A stretch of DNA of 64,000 nucleotides. Source: Pseudomonas fulva (GTDB lineage Bacteria; Pseudomonadota; Gammaproteobacteria; Pseudomonadales; Pseudomonadaceae). This document shows positions 19,810-28,791 of the stretch, piece by piece (within the stretch, counting starts at the first letter, position 1; each line of letters starts with the position of its first letter). The stretch is from contig NZ_JADNYP010000002.1 in assembly GCF_015680705.1 (NCBI RefSeq), positions 62,001 through 126,000 on the forward strand, given 5' to 3'. The position numbers and the translations under genes are program-made. The notes under the pieces were generated by a model. The model ran no database searches and was not told where the DNA came from. It saw only the letters and a program-made list of their open reading frames with translations.

Positions 19810-20111
19810 ATTGCGCTGGATTCCTGAATGAGTCTCGCGACTGGCTGGCATGTCGGTGTACAAAGGATCGACACCACGGTCCACGCTCAGACCAACGCGA
19901 TGGCCAAAGATTCATTGGGCCGGCAGCCTGCCGACCCCTCTGTCCAACTGTAGACGGTCCGTGGAACACTGCCGTTCAATCGTAGATGGCCGCTGTTCCG
20001 ACAGCCTGCGTCGCTGGCGGGCATTCTCTTGCCCGTTGCCCTGCGGCCAGCAGTGCAACCCTGCTATGATCGGCGCCAAGTTTTCCAGATCACGCCAGCT
20101 ACGAGTGAATC
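19810..20111. promoter_or_regulatory. Divergent algR/argH control region
   Basis: These 302 bases separate the algR and argH start codons and hold no gene. A TATGAT -10-like box at 20065-20070 precedes argH by 41 bases, with no good -35 box at standard spacing. No open frame or remnant with similarity to AlgZ/FimS is visible. Confidence 0.4.
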
Positions 20112-21506
20112 ATGAGCACCGACAAGACCAACCAGTCCTGGGGCGGCCGCTTCAGTGAGCCCGTCGACGCCTTCGTCGCCCGCTTCACCGCTTCGGTCGA
20201 CTTCGACAAGCGCCTGTATCGCCACGACATCATGGGTTCGATTGCCCACGCCACCATGCTGGCGCAGGTCGGCGTACTCGACGAGGCCGAACGCGACAGC
20301 ATCGTCGACGGCCTGCGAACCATCCAGGAAGAGATCGAGGCGGGCAAGTTCGACTGGCGCGTCGACCTGGAAGACGTGCACATGAACATCGAGGCACGCC
20401 TGACCGAGCGCCTCGGCATCACCGGCAAGAAGCTGCATACCGGCCGCAGCCGCAACGACCAGGTGGCGACCGACATCCGCCTGTGGCTGCGCGACGAGAT
20501 CGACCTGATCCTCGCCGAGATCACCCGGCTGCAGAAGGGGCTGCTGGAACTGGCCGAGCGCGAGGCCGAAACCATCATGCCTGGCTTCACCCACCTGCAG
20601 ACTGCCCAGCCGGTCACCTTCGGTCATCACCTGCTGGCGTGGTTCGAAATGCTCTCGCGTGACCACGAGCGCCTGGTCGACTGCCGTCGTCGTACCAACC
20701 GCATGCCACTGGGCAGCGCCGCCCTGGCCGGAACCACCTATCCGATCGACCGCCAGCTGACATGCAAGCTGCTCGGCTTCGAGGCCGTGGCGGGCAATTC
20801 CCTGGACGGTGTCTCGGACCGGGATTTCGCCATCGAATTCTGCGCCGCGGCCAGCCTGGCGATGATGCATCTGTCGCGCTTTTCCGAGGAGCTGGTGCTA
20901 TGGACCAGCGCCCAGTTCCAGTTCATCGACCTGCCCGATCGTTTCTGCACCGGCAGCTCGATCATGCCGCAGAAGAAGAACCCGGACGTGCCTGAACTGG
21001 TGCGTGGCAAGAGTGGACGGGTGTTCGGCGCCCTGACCGGGTTGCTGACCCTGATGAAGGGCCAGCCGCTGGCCTACAACAAGGACAACCAGGAAGACAA
21101 GGAACCGCTGTTCGACGCGGCCGACACCTTGCGTGACTCCCTGCGTGCCTTCGCCGACATGGTGCCTGCGATCAAGCCGCGCCATGCAGTCATGCGCGAG
21201 GCGGCCCTGCGTGGTTTCTCCACCGCCACCGACCTGGCCGACTACCTGGTACGCCGCGGCCTGCCCTTCCGCGATTGCCACGAGATCGTCGGCCACGCGG
21301 TGCGCCATGGCGTCGAAACCGGCAAGGACCTGGCCGAGATGAGCCTGGAAGAACTGCGCCAGTTCAGCGACCAGATCGAGCAGGACGTCTTCGCCGTGCT
21401 GACCCTCGAAGGTTCGGTCAACGCCCGCAACCACATCGGCGGAACGGCACCGGATCAGGTCCGCGCCGCCGTCGCTCGCGGCAAGGCGCTGCTGGCCTCG
21501 CGCTGA
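20112..21506 (+). CDS. argH: Argininosuccinate lyase
   Basis: This 464-residue cytoplasmic enzyme splits argininosuccinate into arginine and fumarate, the last step of arginine synthesis. The fumarase/aspartase superfamily signature [12 protein letters not shown] carries the catalytic serine near residue 280, and [30 protein letters not shown] and [14 protein letters not shown] are all intact. Length matches the family (about 464). The start at 20112 follows gagtgaatc, a modest ribosome site. The gene ends in a nested inverted repeat shared with the convergent GST gene. Confidence 0.96.
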   Translation: MSTDKTNQSWGGRFSEPVDAFVARFTASVDFDKRLYRHDIMGSIAHATMLAQVGVLDEAERDSIVDGLRTIQEEIEAGKFDWRVDLEDVHMNIEARLTERLGITGKKLHTGRSRNDQVATDIRLWLRDEIDLILAEITRLQKGLLELAEREAETIMPGFTHLQTAQPVTFGHHLLAWFEMLSRDHERLVDCRRRTNRMPLGSAALAGTTYPIDRQLTCKLLGFEAVAGNSLDGVSDRDFAIEFCAAASLAMMHLSRFSEELVLWTSAQFQFIDLPDRFCTGSSIMPQKKNPDVPELVRGKSGRVFGALTGLLTLMKGQPLAYNKDNQEDKEPLFDAADTLRDSLRAFADMVPAIKPRHAVMREAALRGFSTATDLADYLVRRGLPFRDCHEIVGHAVRHGVETGKDLAEMSLEELRQFSDQIEQDVFAVLTLEGSVNARNHIGGTAPDQVRAAVARGKALLASR

Positions 21507-21518
21507 AGCGCATTCCAT

Positions 21519-21563
21519 GCCGTTCGCGCGCCTGGCCATTGGTAGTCCAGGCGCGCGAACGGC
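21519..21563. terminator. Perfect 17-bp hairpin between argH and the GST gene
   Basis: The arms GCCGTTCGCGCGCCTGG and CCAGGCGCGCGAACGGC pair without mismatch around an 11-base loop, 13 bases after argH. It lies between convergent genes and probably stops transcription in both directions or protects 3' ends, although it lacks a T-run on either side. A second, outer pair of 10-base arms (21501-21510 and 21579-21588) includes both stop codons. Confidence 0.7.
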
Positions 21564-21581
21564 TCGGCAGCGAACGACGCT

Positions 21582-22244
21582 TCAGCGCCTGGCGCGCATC
21601 TTTTCCAGGAAGGCTGGCATCAGCGCCTCCTTGTCGGCGGTGATCCTGGCCATGTTCGGACCCTTGCGCAGTTGCTCGAGCAATGCGCTGGCCTGCGGGA
21701 AGTCGGCCAGCAGGTCCAGGTTCAACACCTGCTTGCCGACCGCCGCGGCAAGGTCCACCGAGAAGCAGAACATCACGTCCGCCAAAGTCATCTGCTCGCC
21801 GCCGACGAAGGGTGCGAAACGCCCGTTGCGCTTGAGCGTGGCGAATCCGGCCAGCAGGTCGGCGCGGGCCTTTTCCTTGACCAGCGGCTCGACCGCCTGG
21901 CCAAAGAAGGCTTCTGCGTAGCAGGTACGCGCGGGCAGTTCGATGTACAGTTCGATCTGCTTCATCAGCTCGTGCACCTTGGCCTGGGCGAACGGGTCCT
22001 GGGGCAGCAATGCCTTGCCACCGCCCTCGCTGCGCTCGATGTAGTCGAGGATCACGCTGGTCTCGCTGAGATAGCCATGTTCGGTTTCCAGCACTGGCAC
22101 CTTGCCTCGAGGGCTGACCGCCAGCGCCTGGGGCGTCTGTTCGGGGAAGAACAGGACTTCCTCGAAAGGCACGCCTTTTTCCAGCAGTGCCAGCTTGACC
22201 ATGTTGTAATAGTTGCTGACGGGAAATCCGTGAAGCTTGAGCAT
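21582..22244 (-). CDS. Glutathione S-transferase family protein
   Basis: This 220-residue protein has an N-terminal thioredoxin-like domain (MLKLHGFPVSNYYNMVKLALLEKGVPFEEV, then the cis-proline region GKVPVLE and the glutathione gamma-Glu binding pair in LSETSVILDYIE) and a helical C-terminal domain (MTLADVMFCF, the conserved N-capping box). Substrate is unknown. The ATG at 22244 begins the GST fold; the frame stays open 35 codons upstream without similarity. It converges on argH. Confidence 0.85.
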   Translation of the reverse strand: MLKLHGFPVSNYYNMVKLALLEKGVPFEEVLFFPEQTPQALAVSPRGKVPVLETEHGYLSETSVILDYIERSEGGGKALLPQDPFAQAKVHELMKQIELYIELPARTCYAEAFFGQAVEPLVKEKARADLLAGFATLKRNGRFAPFVGGEQMTLADVMFCFSVDLAAAVGKQVLNLDLLADFPQASALLEQLRKGPNMARITADKEALMPAFLEKMRARR

Positions 22245-22389
22245 GGGACAGCCTCCAGGCCGTAAGGGAAATGGCTGGGCAGTTATAGACCGCGCGGGGC
22301 TTTTCTGGCCAGCGCCGTGATGCTGTCGATGCTTGGGCAGTGCCCGCACAGCCGTGGCAAACCGAAACCATCATCCACAGGAGCAAGCC

Positions 22390-22692
22390 ATGAGCGAGTC
22401 CAACGATGTCGACTACGACAACGAAGAAGAAGCCTTTGTCGAGGCGACCCTGACCGAGGCCATCGAGAACCAGATCGAAAGCGGCCAACCACCCGCCGCC
22501 AGGGCCACCTACAACAAGCTGAGCCTGGTCGGCTACGCCCGCGAAGATATCCTCAACCTGATGGCCCATGTGCTGGCGATCGAGATCGAGACCATGCTGG
22601 GCCAGGAACGTCCGTTCGATGAGCAGTGGTATGAGAGTGCTCTACGCGCGCTTCCGGAGCTGCCCCCCGAAGCGGACCAGGGCAACGCCTGA
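22390..22692 (+). CDS. Small acidic conserved protein, function unknown
   Basis: This 100-residue protein is strongly acidic at the N terminus (residues 1-20: MSESNDVDYDNEEEAFVEAT), followed by a helical part ARATYNKLSLVGYAREDILNLMAHVLAIEIETML and a C-terminal WYESALRALPELP. Similar short proteins are found across pseudomonads near argH, but I know of no function. The ATG at 22390 follows AGGAGCAAGCC, a good ribosome site. It is divergent from the GST gene. Confidence 0.75.
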   Translation: MSESNDVDYDNEEEAFVEATLTEAIENQIESGQPPAARATYNKLSLVGYAREDILNLMAHVLAIEIETMLGQERPFDEQWYESALRALPELPPEADQGNA

Positions 22693-22763
22693 AAAGGCTG
22701 ACTACACTTCTGACTTCGGCATCGGCAACGGTGCCCCGTCGTTCCCTGAAGTCAGGAGTCGCC

Positions 22764-23009
22764 ATGTCATTCACACCTGAGCTGATCGCCGAACTGGAAG
22801 TCCTCGCCCTGTTCAACCTGGACAGTAGCCAGGAAGGCATCAAGGTCCACAGCAATGCCTCGCCCGCGCTGATCGCCGCCGCCACCCGCCTGCACGACAA
22901 ACAGCTGACCACCCAGCCGGACGGCGGCTACCTGACCAGCCTGGGTCACGATGCCGCCGAACACGCGCAACAACTGCTCACCATCCTGGCCAAGGTAGAG
23001 ACAGCCTGA
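22764..23009 (+). CDS. TIGR02647 family small protein
   Basis: This 81-residue protein (MSFTPELIAELEVLALFNLDSSQEGIKVH ... TTQPDGGYLTSLGHDAAEHAQ) matches the TIGR02647 family of gamma-proteobacteria, a small winged-helix-like protein of unknown role. The start follows GTCAGGAGTCGCC, a good ribosome site. It lies 71 bases after the acidic small protein on the same strand and upstream of the truncated cyaA. Confidence 0.8.
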   Translation: MSFTPELIAELEVLALFNLDSSQEGIKVHSNASPALIAAATRLHDKQLTTQPDGGYLTSLGHDAAEHAQQLLTILAKVETA

Positions 23010-23164
23010 CCCGGTCGTCTCGAACAGGCCGCTACCCGAGGTCGCTTCACGCGGCCTCGTCAGCGGGCCGCCAGTCGGTAAAAATGGCGCCAATAATCCA
23101 TTAGCCACTTATCCAAGCCTTGTACTCAGGTAAACTGCGCTGTCCCGCTCCACCTGAATACGCG

Positions 23165-24436
23165 ATGAACCACCCCACCGAAATCTGTCTCGATCCGGAC
23201 CAAGGCATCGATCGCGAGGTCCTGGCCGAATTACGTGCTCGCTTCCTGCAGCTCAACGAACGTCGCCTGGCACGTGCGCTGAAGGGCCTGTCGGCGCGCC
23301 GGCGACAGGTCCTGACCTTGCTGCCGTTGCTGCTCCACGTCAATCACCCCGCGCTGCCCGGCTACGTATCAGCCACCACCGCGGCCGGCGTGGCGGGATT
23401 CGAACCCGGCGCGCCGCTGCTCGACGCCGCGGCCCGCCTGGGCGGATCGCCTGATTGCGAAAGCTGGACGAGCGACCCGGCCCGACCCATCCATGGCCTC
23501 TACCTGATGGGCAGCCTTGGCACCCTGGCCCAGGCCGAACAGAGCGACATGGACCTGTGGATCTGCCATGCCCCGGACCTGGCGAAGCACGACCTGGCCG
23601 ACCTGACCAGCAAGTGCCGGCTGCTCGAAGCCTGGGCAGCGAGCCAGGGAGCCGAGGCTCACCTGTTCCTGATCGAGTCACGCCGCTTCGCCCAGGCGGC
23701 AGGCACGGACGGACCGGCCATCGACAACAGCGACAGCGCCCGGCAGTGCCTGCTGCTCGACGAGTTCTACCGCACGGCCATATGGCTGGCAGGCCGCACG
23801 CCGTTGTGGTGGCTGGTGCCGGCCGAGCGCGAACGCGACTACCACGCTTACACGCAGGCCTTGCTGTCCAGGCAACTGATCCAGGCCGACGATCATCTCG
23901 ACCTGGGTCACCTCGCCGAGCCAGCGCCGGGAAAGCTCGTCGAGGCCGCGCGCTGCCAGTTGCGCAAGGGCCTCGACTCTCCCTACAAGTCCCTGCTCAA
24001 GCTGCTGCTCGTCGAGGTCTACGCCACCGAGCATCCGCACGTGCGCTACCTGAGCCTGGACTTCAAGCGGGCAGTCTTCGCCGGCCCGCCCGACATCGAC
24101 CGGCTAGATCCGTACCTGATGATCTACCGACGCATCGAGCGGTACCTGTTGGAAAGCGGCGATGACCGTCGTCTGGAGCAGGCCAGGCGTAGTCTCTACC
24201 TCAAGACAGGCCGGCGCCTGAGTGGCCGAGCCGGCCTGGCGCAAGACAACTGGCAATCCTCGCTGCTGGGCAGGCTGATCGAAGAATGGGGTTGGCCGGG
24301 CGAGCATCTGGTCGAGCTCGATGGGCCAGGCCAACCTGACGCTGCACGGACCAACGCGCGACACAGACTGCTGCTCGATGAACTGGAGCACAACTATGAA
24401 CGGCTGGTGCGGCTGGCCACGCCCCGGCCCGAATGA
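23165..24436 (+). CDS. cyaA: Class I adenylate cyclase, catalytic half only
   Basis: This 423-residue protein matches only the N-terminal catalytic domain of class I adenylate cyclase, which makes cAMP from ATP. The nucleotidyltransferase core is intact (LYLMGSLGTLAQAEQSDMDL, about residues 115-134, with the DxD acidic pair), as are RTPLWWLVP and the basic helices RKGLDSPYKSLLKLLLVEVYA. Full-length CyaA in E. coli and P. aeruginosa has about 850-950 residues; the C-terminal regulatory half is absent here, and rnk begins 21 bases after the stop on the other strand, so no remnant can follow. The start MNHPTEICLDPDQGIDR fits the pseudomonad family; the ATG at 23165 was chosen over one 15 codons upstream. 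Activity without the regulatory half is plausible but unproven. Confidence 0.82.
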   Translation: MNHPTEICLDPDQGIDREVLAELRARFLQLNERRLARALKGLSARRRQVLTLLPLLLHVNHPALPGYVSATTAAGVAGFEPGAPLLDAAARLGGSPDCESWTSDPARPIHGLYLMGSLGTLAQAEQSDMDLWICHAPDLAKHDLADLTSKCRLLEAWAASQGAEAHLFLIESRRFAQAAGTDGPAIDNSDSARQCLLLDEFYRTAIWLAGRTPLWWLVPAERERDYHAYTQALLSRQLIQADDHLDLGHLAEPAPGKLVEAARCQLRKGLDSPYKSLLKLLLVEVYATEHPHVRYLSLDFKRAVFAGPPDIDRLDPYLMIYRRIERYLLESGDDRRLEQARRSLYLKTGRRLSGRAGLAQDNWQSSLLGRLIEEWGWPGEHLVELDGPGQPDAARTNARHRLLLDELEHNYERLVRLATPRPE

Positions 24437-24457
24437 CCGGTCAGCTACACGTGCACC

Positions 24458-24868
24458 TCAAAGGTCGTAGTTGCCATCGGCCTCGGGTTGGTACTCCACC
24501 GCCAGCAGCGTGAGCTTGAGGGTCTTTCCGCCTGGCGCCGGCCAGTCGATCTGGTCACCCACCGACAGGCCGAGCAAGGCACAGCCGATCGGCGCCAGGA
24601 TCGATACATTGCCTTCACGGCCGGCATCCTTCGGATAGACCAGAGTCAGGTGGTAATCCTTGCCGCTGGACTCCTCGCGGCAATGCACGCGCGAGTTCAT
24701 GGTCACCACGCCGGCGGGCACCTGGTCATGGGCCACGATCTGCTCGGCACGGTCCAGCTCGTCCTGCAGGGCAAGCGCGCCGGGGCTGTCTTGCGCAAGA
24801 TCATCGAGCAGGCGCTCGAGACGTTGCACATCCAGACGGTTGAGGATCAGCGAGGGACGGGTGCTCAT
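24458..24868 (-). CDS. rnk: Nucleoside diphosphate kinase regulator Rnk
   Basis: This 136-residue protein has an N-terminal coiled-coil region (residues 1-50, LNRLDVQRLERLLDDL) and a C-terminal GreA/GreB-like FKBP-type fold (VVTMNSRVHCRE, YHLTLVYPKDAG, VSILAPIGCALLGLSVGDQIDWPAPGG). Rnk binds RNA polymerase near the secondary channel and affects Ndk levels. The ATG at 24868 begins MSTRPSLILNR, the usual Rnk start. It converges on cyaA with 21 bases between, as in other pseudomonads. Confidence 0.9.
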   Translation of the reverse strand: MSTRPSLILNRLDVQRLERLLDDLAQDSPGALALQDELDRAEQIVAHDQVPAGVVTMNSRVHCREESSGKDYHLTLVYPKDAGREGNVSILAPIGCALLGLSVGDQIDWPAPGGKTLKLTLLAVEYQPEADGNYDL

Positions 24869-25074
24869 GGTGCGGCCGGACTCCTTGTTCACATGCAGAT
24901 AAAGCAAGACCCCGCACCAGAGTGCAGCGCTGCCTGGATGAGCCGCCGCGACTGCGTGGGTCGACGACGATTCGAAGAAACAGCGCCACGCCCCGGAGCG
25001 GGGTCAGCGACTTGTTCGGCAGAGCCGAGTGAGCCCGACCCTACCACAGCCGGGCGAATACTCAAGCCCCAGCG

Positions 25075-25296
25075 TCAGCGCAGTTCGGCCTGCGCGCGCC
25101 GGGCCACCGCCTCGCGGCAGATCTGGCGCCTGCGCTCGTCATCGGCCGAGCGCCATTCACGAATATGCTCCACCGGGCGATGGCAACCGCTGCAGACGCG
25201 TTCGTTGTCCAGGCGGCAGACGCCCACGCAAGGCGACGGCACGGCCGGGCTGACATTGCTGTAGAGCGGCTTGGGCGCTCGGGCTTGGCTGTTCAT
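25075..25296 (-). CDS. DUF1289 family cysteine-rich protein
   Basis: This 73-residue protein carries the DUF1289 signature: PCVGVCRLDNERVCSGCHRP with four cysteines, followed by VEHIREWRSADDERRRQIC. The cysteines may bind a metal or an Fe-S cluster, but the family has no assigned function. Its start lies one base after the cyaY stop, so the two are probably co-translated. The longer open frame upstream is inside cyaY in another frame and is not coding. Confidence 0.82.
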   Translation of the reverse strand: MNSQARAPKPLYSNVSPAVPSPCVGVCRLDNERVCSGCHRPVEHIREWRSADDERRRQICREAVARRAQAELR

Positions 25297-25297
25297 T

Positions 25298-25630
25298 TCA
25301 GATCTCGTCGAAGTCCAGCTTTTCGCCGGCCCGCTCCCAGACGATTCGCTCGAGCATCTCGCCGAGCAGTTCCTCGCTCTTCTCGCAGACCCATTTGCCG
25401 CTTTCTTCGTCGTAGTCGAAGTGGAAGCCACCGGAGCGATCGGCCAGCCACAACTGGCGCAACGGCTCCTGACGGCTGAAGATCAACTGGCTGCCGTTGT
25501 CGAACTTGACGGTCAGCACCCCGGCGGAATTCTCCATGTCCAGGTCCAGGCCGCTTTCGTCGAACAAGTCCTCAAGGGCCTGTTGGGTGGCATCGACCAG
25601 ATCGTGGAAGCGCGCTTCAGTCAAACTCAT
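25298..25630 (-). CDS. cyaY: Frataxin homologue CyaY
   Basis: This 110-residue acidic protein is bacterial frataxin. The first helix is MSLTEARFHDLVDATQQALEDLFDE with the acidic ridge (D, E residues at 21-31), followed by the strands GVLTVKFDNGSQLIFSRQEPLRQLWLADRSGGFHF. It binds iron and regulates Fe-S cluster assembly at IscS. The protein ends at WERAGEKLDFDEI, the usual length. The same frame is open for about 590 codons upstream against lysA, but only these 110 residues are coding. It is divergent from lptM. Confidence 0.93.
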   Translation of the reverse strand: MSLTEARFHDLVDATQQALEDLFDESGLDLDMENSAGVLTVKFDNGSQLIFSRQEPLRQLWLADRSGGFHFDYDEESGKWVCEKSEELLGEMLERIVWERAGEKLDFDEI

Positions 25631-25825
25631 TGCAAGGACCTCGAAGATGGTTGCACAGATGCAAGCCGGGCAAGATACGAGCGCCGGGGCACGAATGCAA
25701 AGGATAACGTCCGCCAGGCGCCACCACAGCCCTTGCCCGCCAGGCGGGCCGGTCGCTGAATAGGCAAGCAGGCGACCGCTCGGTATACTCGGGCCCAATA
25801 CTGCATATTTCGAAGGATTTCGCCA

Positions 25826-25978
25826 ATGAAGCGCCTGATTTCCTCCCTCGCGGCGCTGGTCGCTGTTGCCTGCCTCGTATCGGCCTGTGGGCAGAAAGGC
25901 CCGCTGTACCTGCCTGACGAAGGCAAGGAAGGCCAAGATCACTCCGCCTCGCACCAGCACTCGCATCAGCACCAGTAA
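25826..25978 (+). CDS. lptM: LPS-assembly lipoprotein LptM (YifL/LppL)
   Basis: This 50-residue lipoprotein has a signal peptide ending in the lipobox LVSAC, with lipidated Cys21, followed by CGQKGPLYLP, the hallmark of LptM, and a His-rich tail (HSASHQHSHQHQ). In E. coli LptM binds LptD-LptE and helps oxidative maturation of LptD. The gene is the first of the lysA-dapF-xerC unit, 9 bases before lysA, as in other gamma-proteobacteria. The start ATG follows GAAGGATTTCGCCA. Confidence 0.93.
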   Translation: MKRLISSLAALVAVACLVSACGQKGPLYLPDEGKEGQDHSASHQHSHQHQ

Positions 25979-25987
25979 GGGACCCCA

Positions 25988-27235
25988 ATGGACGCTTTCA
26001 ACTACCGCGACGGCGAGCTGTTCGCGGAAGACGTGGCGCTGTCGACCATCGCCGCACGCTTCGGCACGCCCACCTACGTCTACTCGCGCGCCCATATCGA
26101 GGCTCGCTACCGCAGCTACACCCAAGCCCTGCAAGGGACCTCGCACCTGGTGTGCTTCGCGGTCAAGGCCAACTCCAACCTGGGCGTGCTGAACCTGCTG
26201 GCGCGCCTTGGCGCAGGCTTCGACATCGTTTCCGGCGGCGAGCTGGAGCGTGTCCTGGCCGCTGGCGGGCGTGCCGACCGAGTGGTCTTCTCCGGAGTCG
26301 GCAAGACCCGCGAGGACATGCGCCGCGCGCTGGAAGTGGGGGTCCATTGCTTCAACGTGGAGTCCGCCGACGAGCTGGAGCGCTTGCAACAGGTCGCCGC
26401 CGAGCTGGGTCTGCGCGCGCCGGTCTCGCTGCGCGTCAATCCGGACGTCGACGCTGGGACTCATCCGTACATCTCCACGGGCCTCAAGGAAAACAAGTTC
26501 GGCATCGCCATCGACGATGCCGAGGCGCTCTACGTGCGCGCCGCCCAGCTGCCAAACCTGGAGGTGATCGGTGTCGACTGCCACATCGGTTCGCAGCTGA
26601 CCACCCTCGAACCCTTCCTCGATGCGCTGGACCGCCTGCTGTTGCTGGTCGACCGCCTGGCCGAATGCGGCATCCACCTGCGTCACCTGGACCTGGGCGG
26701 CGGCATTGGCGTACGTTATCGCGACGAAGAGCCTCCGCAGGTAGCCGACTATGTCAAGGCCATCCGCGAGCGCGTGGGCGACCGCGACCTGGCGCTGGTC
26801 TTCGAGCCGGGCCGCTACATCGTGGCCAATGCCGGCGTGCTGCTGACTCGCGTCGAGTACCTCAAGCATACCGAGCACAAGGACTTCGCCATCGTCGACG
26901 CGGCCATGAACGACCTGATCCGCCCGGCCCTGTACCAGGCCTGGATGGGTGTCAGCGCGGTCAGGCCGCGCGATGGCGAGGGACGGCCCTACGATCTGGT
27001 CGGGCCGATCTGCGAGACCGGCGACTTCCTCGCCAAGGCGCGCGTGCTCGACCTGGCCGAGGGTGACCTGCTGGCCATCGAGTCGGCGGGCGCCTATGGT
27101 TTCGTCATGAGCTCCAACTACAACACCCGCGGTCGCTGCGCCGAGGTGCTGGTCGATGGTGACCAGGCCCACGAAGTGCGTCGCCGGGAAACCGTGGCCG
27201 AGTTGTACGCTGGCGAAAGCCTCTTGCCGGAGTGA
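25988..27235 (+). CDS. lysA: Diaminopimelate decarboxylase
   Basis: This 415-residue PLP enzyme turns meso-diaminopimelate into lysine, the last step of lysine synthesis. The PLP lysine is K60 in [14 protein letters not shown], the glycine-rich phosphate loop LGGGIGVRY, the EPGRYIVA segment and the C-terminal [13 protein letters not shown] (dimer-interface cysteine) and [10 protein letters not shown] are present. The start ATG follows TAAGGGACCCCA, a good ribosome site. It lies between lptM and dapF with gaps of 9 and 4 bases. Confidence 0.97.
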   Translation: MDAFNYRDGELFAEDVALSTIAARFGTPTYVYSRAHIEARYRSYTQALQGTSHLVCFAVKANSNLGVLNLLARLGAGFDIVSGGELERVLAAGGRADRVVFSGVGKTREDMRRALEVGVHCFNVESADELERLQQVAAELGLRAPVSLRVNPDVDAGTHPYISTGLKENKFGIAIDDAEALYVRAAQLPNLEVIGVDCHIGSQLTTLEPFLDALDRLLLLVDRLAECGIHLRHLDLGGGIGVRYRDEEPPQVADYVKAIRERVGDRDLALVFEPGRYIVANAGVLLTRVEYLKHTEHKDFAIVDAAMNDLIRPALYQAWMGVSAVRPRDGEGRPYDLVGPICETGDFLAKARVLDLAEGDLLAIESAGAYGFVMSSNYNTRGRCAEVLVDGDQAHEVRRRETVAELYAGESLLPE

Positions 27236-27239
27236 CCCC

Positions 27240-28070
27240 ATGCTGCTGCGTTTCACCAAGATGCATGGCCTGGGCAACGACTTCATGGTGCTCGACCTGG
27301 TCAGCCAGCACGCGCACATCCAGCCCAAGCACGCCAGGCAATGGGGCGACCGCCATACTGGCGTGGGCTTCGACCAGCTGCTGATCGTCGAGGCGCCGAG
27401 CAATCCCGATGTCGACTTCCGCTATCGGATCTTCAACGCCGATGGCTCGGAAGTCGAACAGTGCGGCAATGGCGCACGCTGCTTCGCCCGCTTCGTGCTG
27501 GACAAGCGACTGACCGCCAAGAAGCGCATCCGGGTCGAGACCAAGGGCGGCATCATCGTCCTGGAGGTGCGCAATGATGGCCAGGTCTGCGTCGACATGG
27601 GCCCCCCGCGCCTGGTCCCGGCCGAGATTCCCTTCCAGGCGCCGGCCCAGGCCGCGAGCTATCCACTCGAGGTGCAGGGCCAGCTGTTCGATATCGCCGC
27701 CGTCTCGATGGGCAATCCCCATGCCGTGCTGCGCGTGGACGACGTACGCAGCGCACCGGTGCAGGAGATCGGTCCGAAGATCGAGCATCACCCGCGCTTT
27801 CCACAACGTGTCAACGCAGGCTTCCTGCAGGTCGTCGATCGTCACCATGGCAACCTGCGGGTGTGGGAGCGCGGCGCCGGGGAAACCCAAGCCTGCGGCA
27901 CCGGTGCGTGTGCCGCGGCCGTTGCCGCGATCAGCCAGGGCTGGATGGACTCCCCGGTCGCGCTCGACCTGCCAGGCGGGCGCCTGAGCATCGAGTGGGC
28001 CGGGCCCGGAAAGCCAGTATTGATGACCGGGCCTGCCGTACGTGTCTACGAAGGACAGGTTCGTCTTTGA
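27240..28070 (+). CDS. dapF: Diaminopimelate epimerase
   Basis: This 276-residue enzyme converts LL- to meso-diaminopimelate, using two cysteines as acid and base: C75 in [11 protein letters not shown] and a second near residue 219 in [11 protein letters not shown]. The start [19 protein letters not shown] is diagnostic. It follows lysA after 4 bases and precedes the DUF484 gene by 13 bases, so all are read from one transcript. Confidence 0.97.
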   Translation: MLLRFTKMHGLGNDFMVLDLVSQHAHIQPKHARQWGDRHTGVGFDQLLIVEAPSNPDVDFRYRIFNADGSEVEQCGNGARCFARFVLDKRLTAKKRIRVETKGGIIVLEVRNDGQVCVDMGPPRLVPAEIPFQAPAQAASYPLEVQGQLFDIAAVSMGNPHAVLRVDDVRSAPVQEIGPKIEHHPRFPQRVNAGFLQVVDRHHGNLRVWERGAGETQACGTGACAAAVAAISQGWMDSPVALDLPGGRLSIEWAGPGKPVLMTGPAVRVYEGQVRL

Positions 28071-28083
28071 GCGAGTAACTGCC

Positions 28084-28791
28084 ATGACCGATCAGCCAAA
28101 GGCTTCCAGTGCAAGCGCCATCCTCGACACCGAGGCCGTGGTGGCTTATCTGCGGGCCAACCCGACGTTCTTCGCCGAGCATGACGAATTGCTCGGCGAG
28201 CTGCATGTGCCCCACCAGCGCGGCGATAGCGTATCGCTGGTGGAACGCCAGCTGAAATTGCTGCGCGAACGCAACATCGAGATGCGTCATCGGCTGTCAC
28301 AGCTGATGGACGTGGCACGGGACAATGATCGACTGTTCGACAAGACCCGCCGCCTGATCCTCGATCTGCTCGATGCCGCCAGCCTCGAAGAGCTCGTCAT
28401 GGCTGTCGAGGACAGTCTGCGCCAGGAATTCCAGGTGCCCTTCGTCAGCCTCATCCTGTTCAGCGAAAACGCCGCCTCGGTGGGCCGCTGGGTCAGCTCC
28501 AGCGAAGCGCAGCAAGCCATTGGCGGGCTACTTGGCGGCGATCGCCCGGTCAGTGGCAACCTGCGCGATCATGAGCTGGCATTCCTGTTCGGCGAGCAGC
28601 AGCGCACGCAGGTCGGCTCCAGCGCCGTGGCGACGCTGCAACACCAGGGCTTGCATGGCGTGCTGGCCATCGGCAGTCACGACCCACAGCACTACAAGAG
28701 CACGGTCGGCACCCTGTTCCTCAGTCACATTGCCGAAGTGCTGGGACGCGTGCTGCCCCGCTTTACCCAGACCTTGCGTCCGGTGCGCTGA
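28084..28791 (+). CDS. DUF484 family protein
   Basis: This 235-residue cytoplasmic protein starts with a short helical region ([30 protein letters not shown]), then a coiled-coil segment (about residues 55-80, [24 protein letters not shown]) and a GAF-like domain (about 100-230). This is DUF484, always found between dapF and xerC in gamma-proteobacteria; its function is unknown. Its stop overlaps the xerC start (TGATG). Confidence 0.9.
   Translation: MTDQPKASSASAILDTEAVVAYLRANPTFFAEHDELLGELHVPHQRGDSVSLVERQLKLLRERNIEMRHRLSQLMDVARDNDRLFDKTRRLILDLLDAASLEELVMAVEDSLRQEFQVPFVSLILFSENAASVGRWVSSSEAQQAIGGLLGGDRPVSGNLRDHELAFLFGEQQRTQVGSSAVATLQHQGLHGVLAIGSHDPQHYKSTVGTLFLSHIAEVLGRVLPRFTQTLRPVR

Noticed and set aside
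25631..27403. Minus-strand open frame extending cyaY upstream by about 590 codons
   Set aside because: It runs antisense to lysA and lptM, has no recognisable family, and arises from the codon bias of a GC-rich genome. Only the last 110 residues are CyaY.
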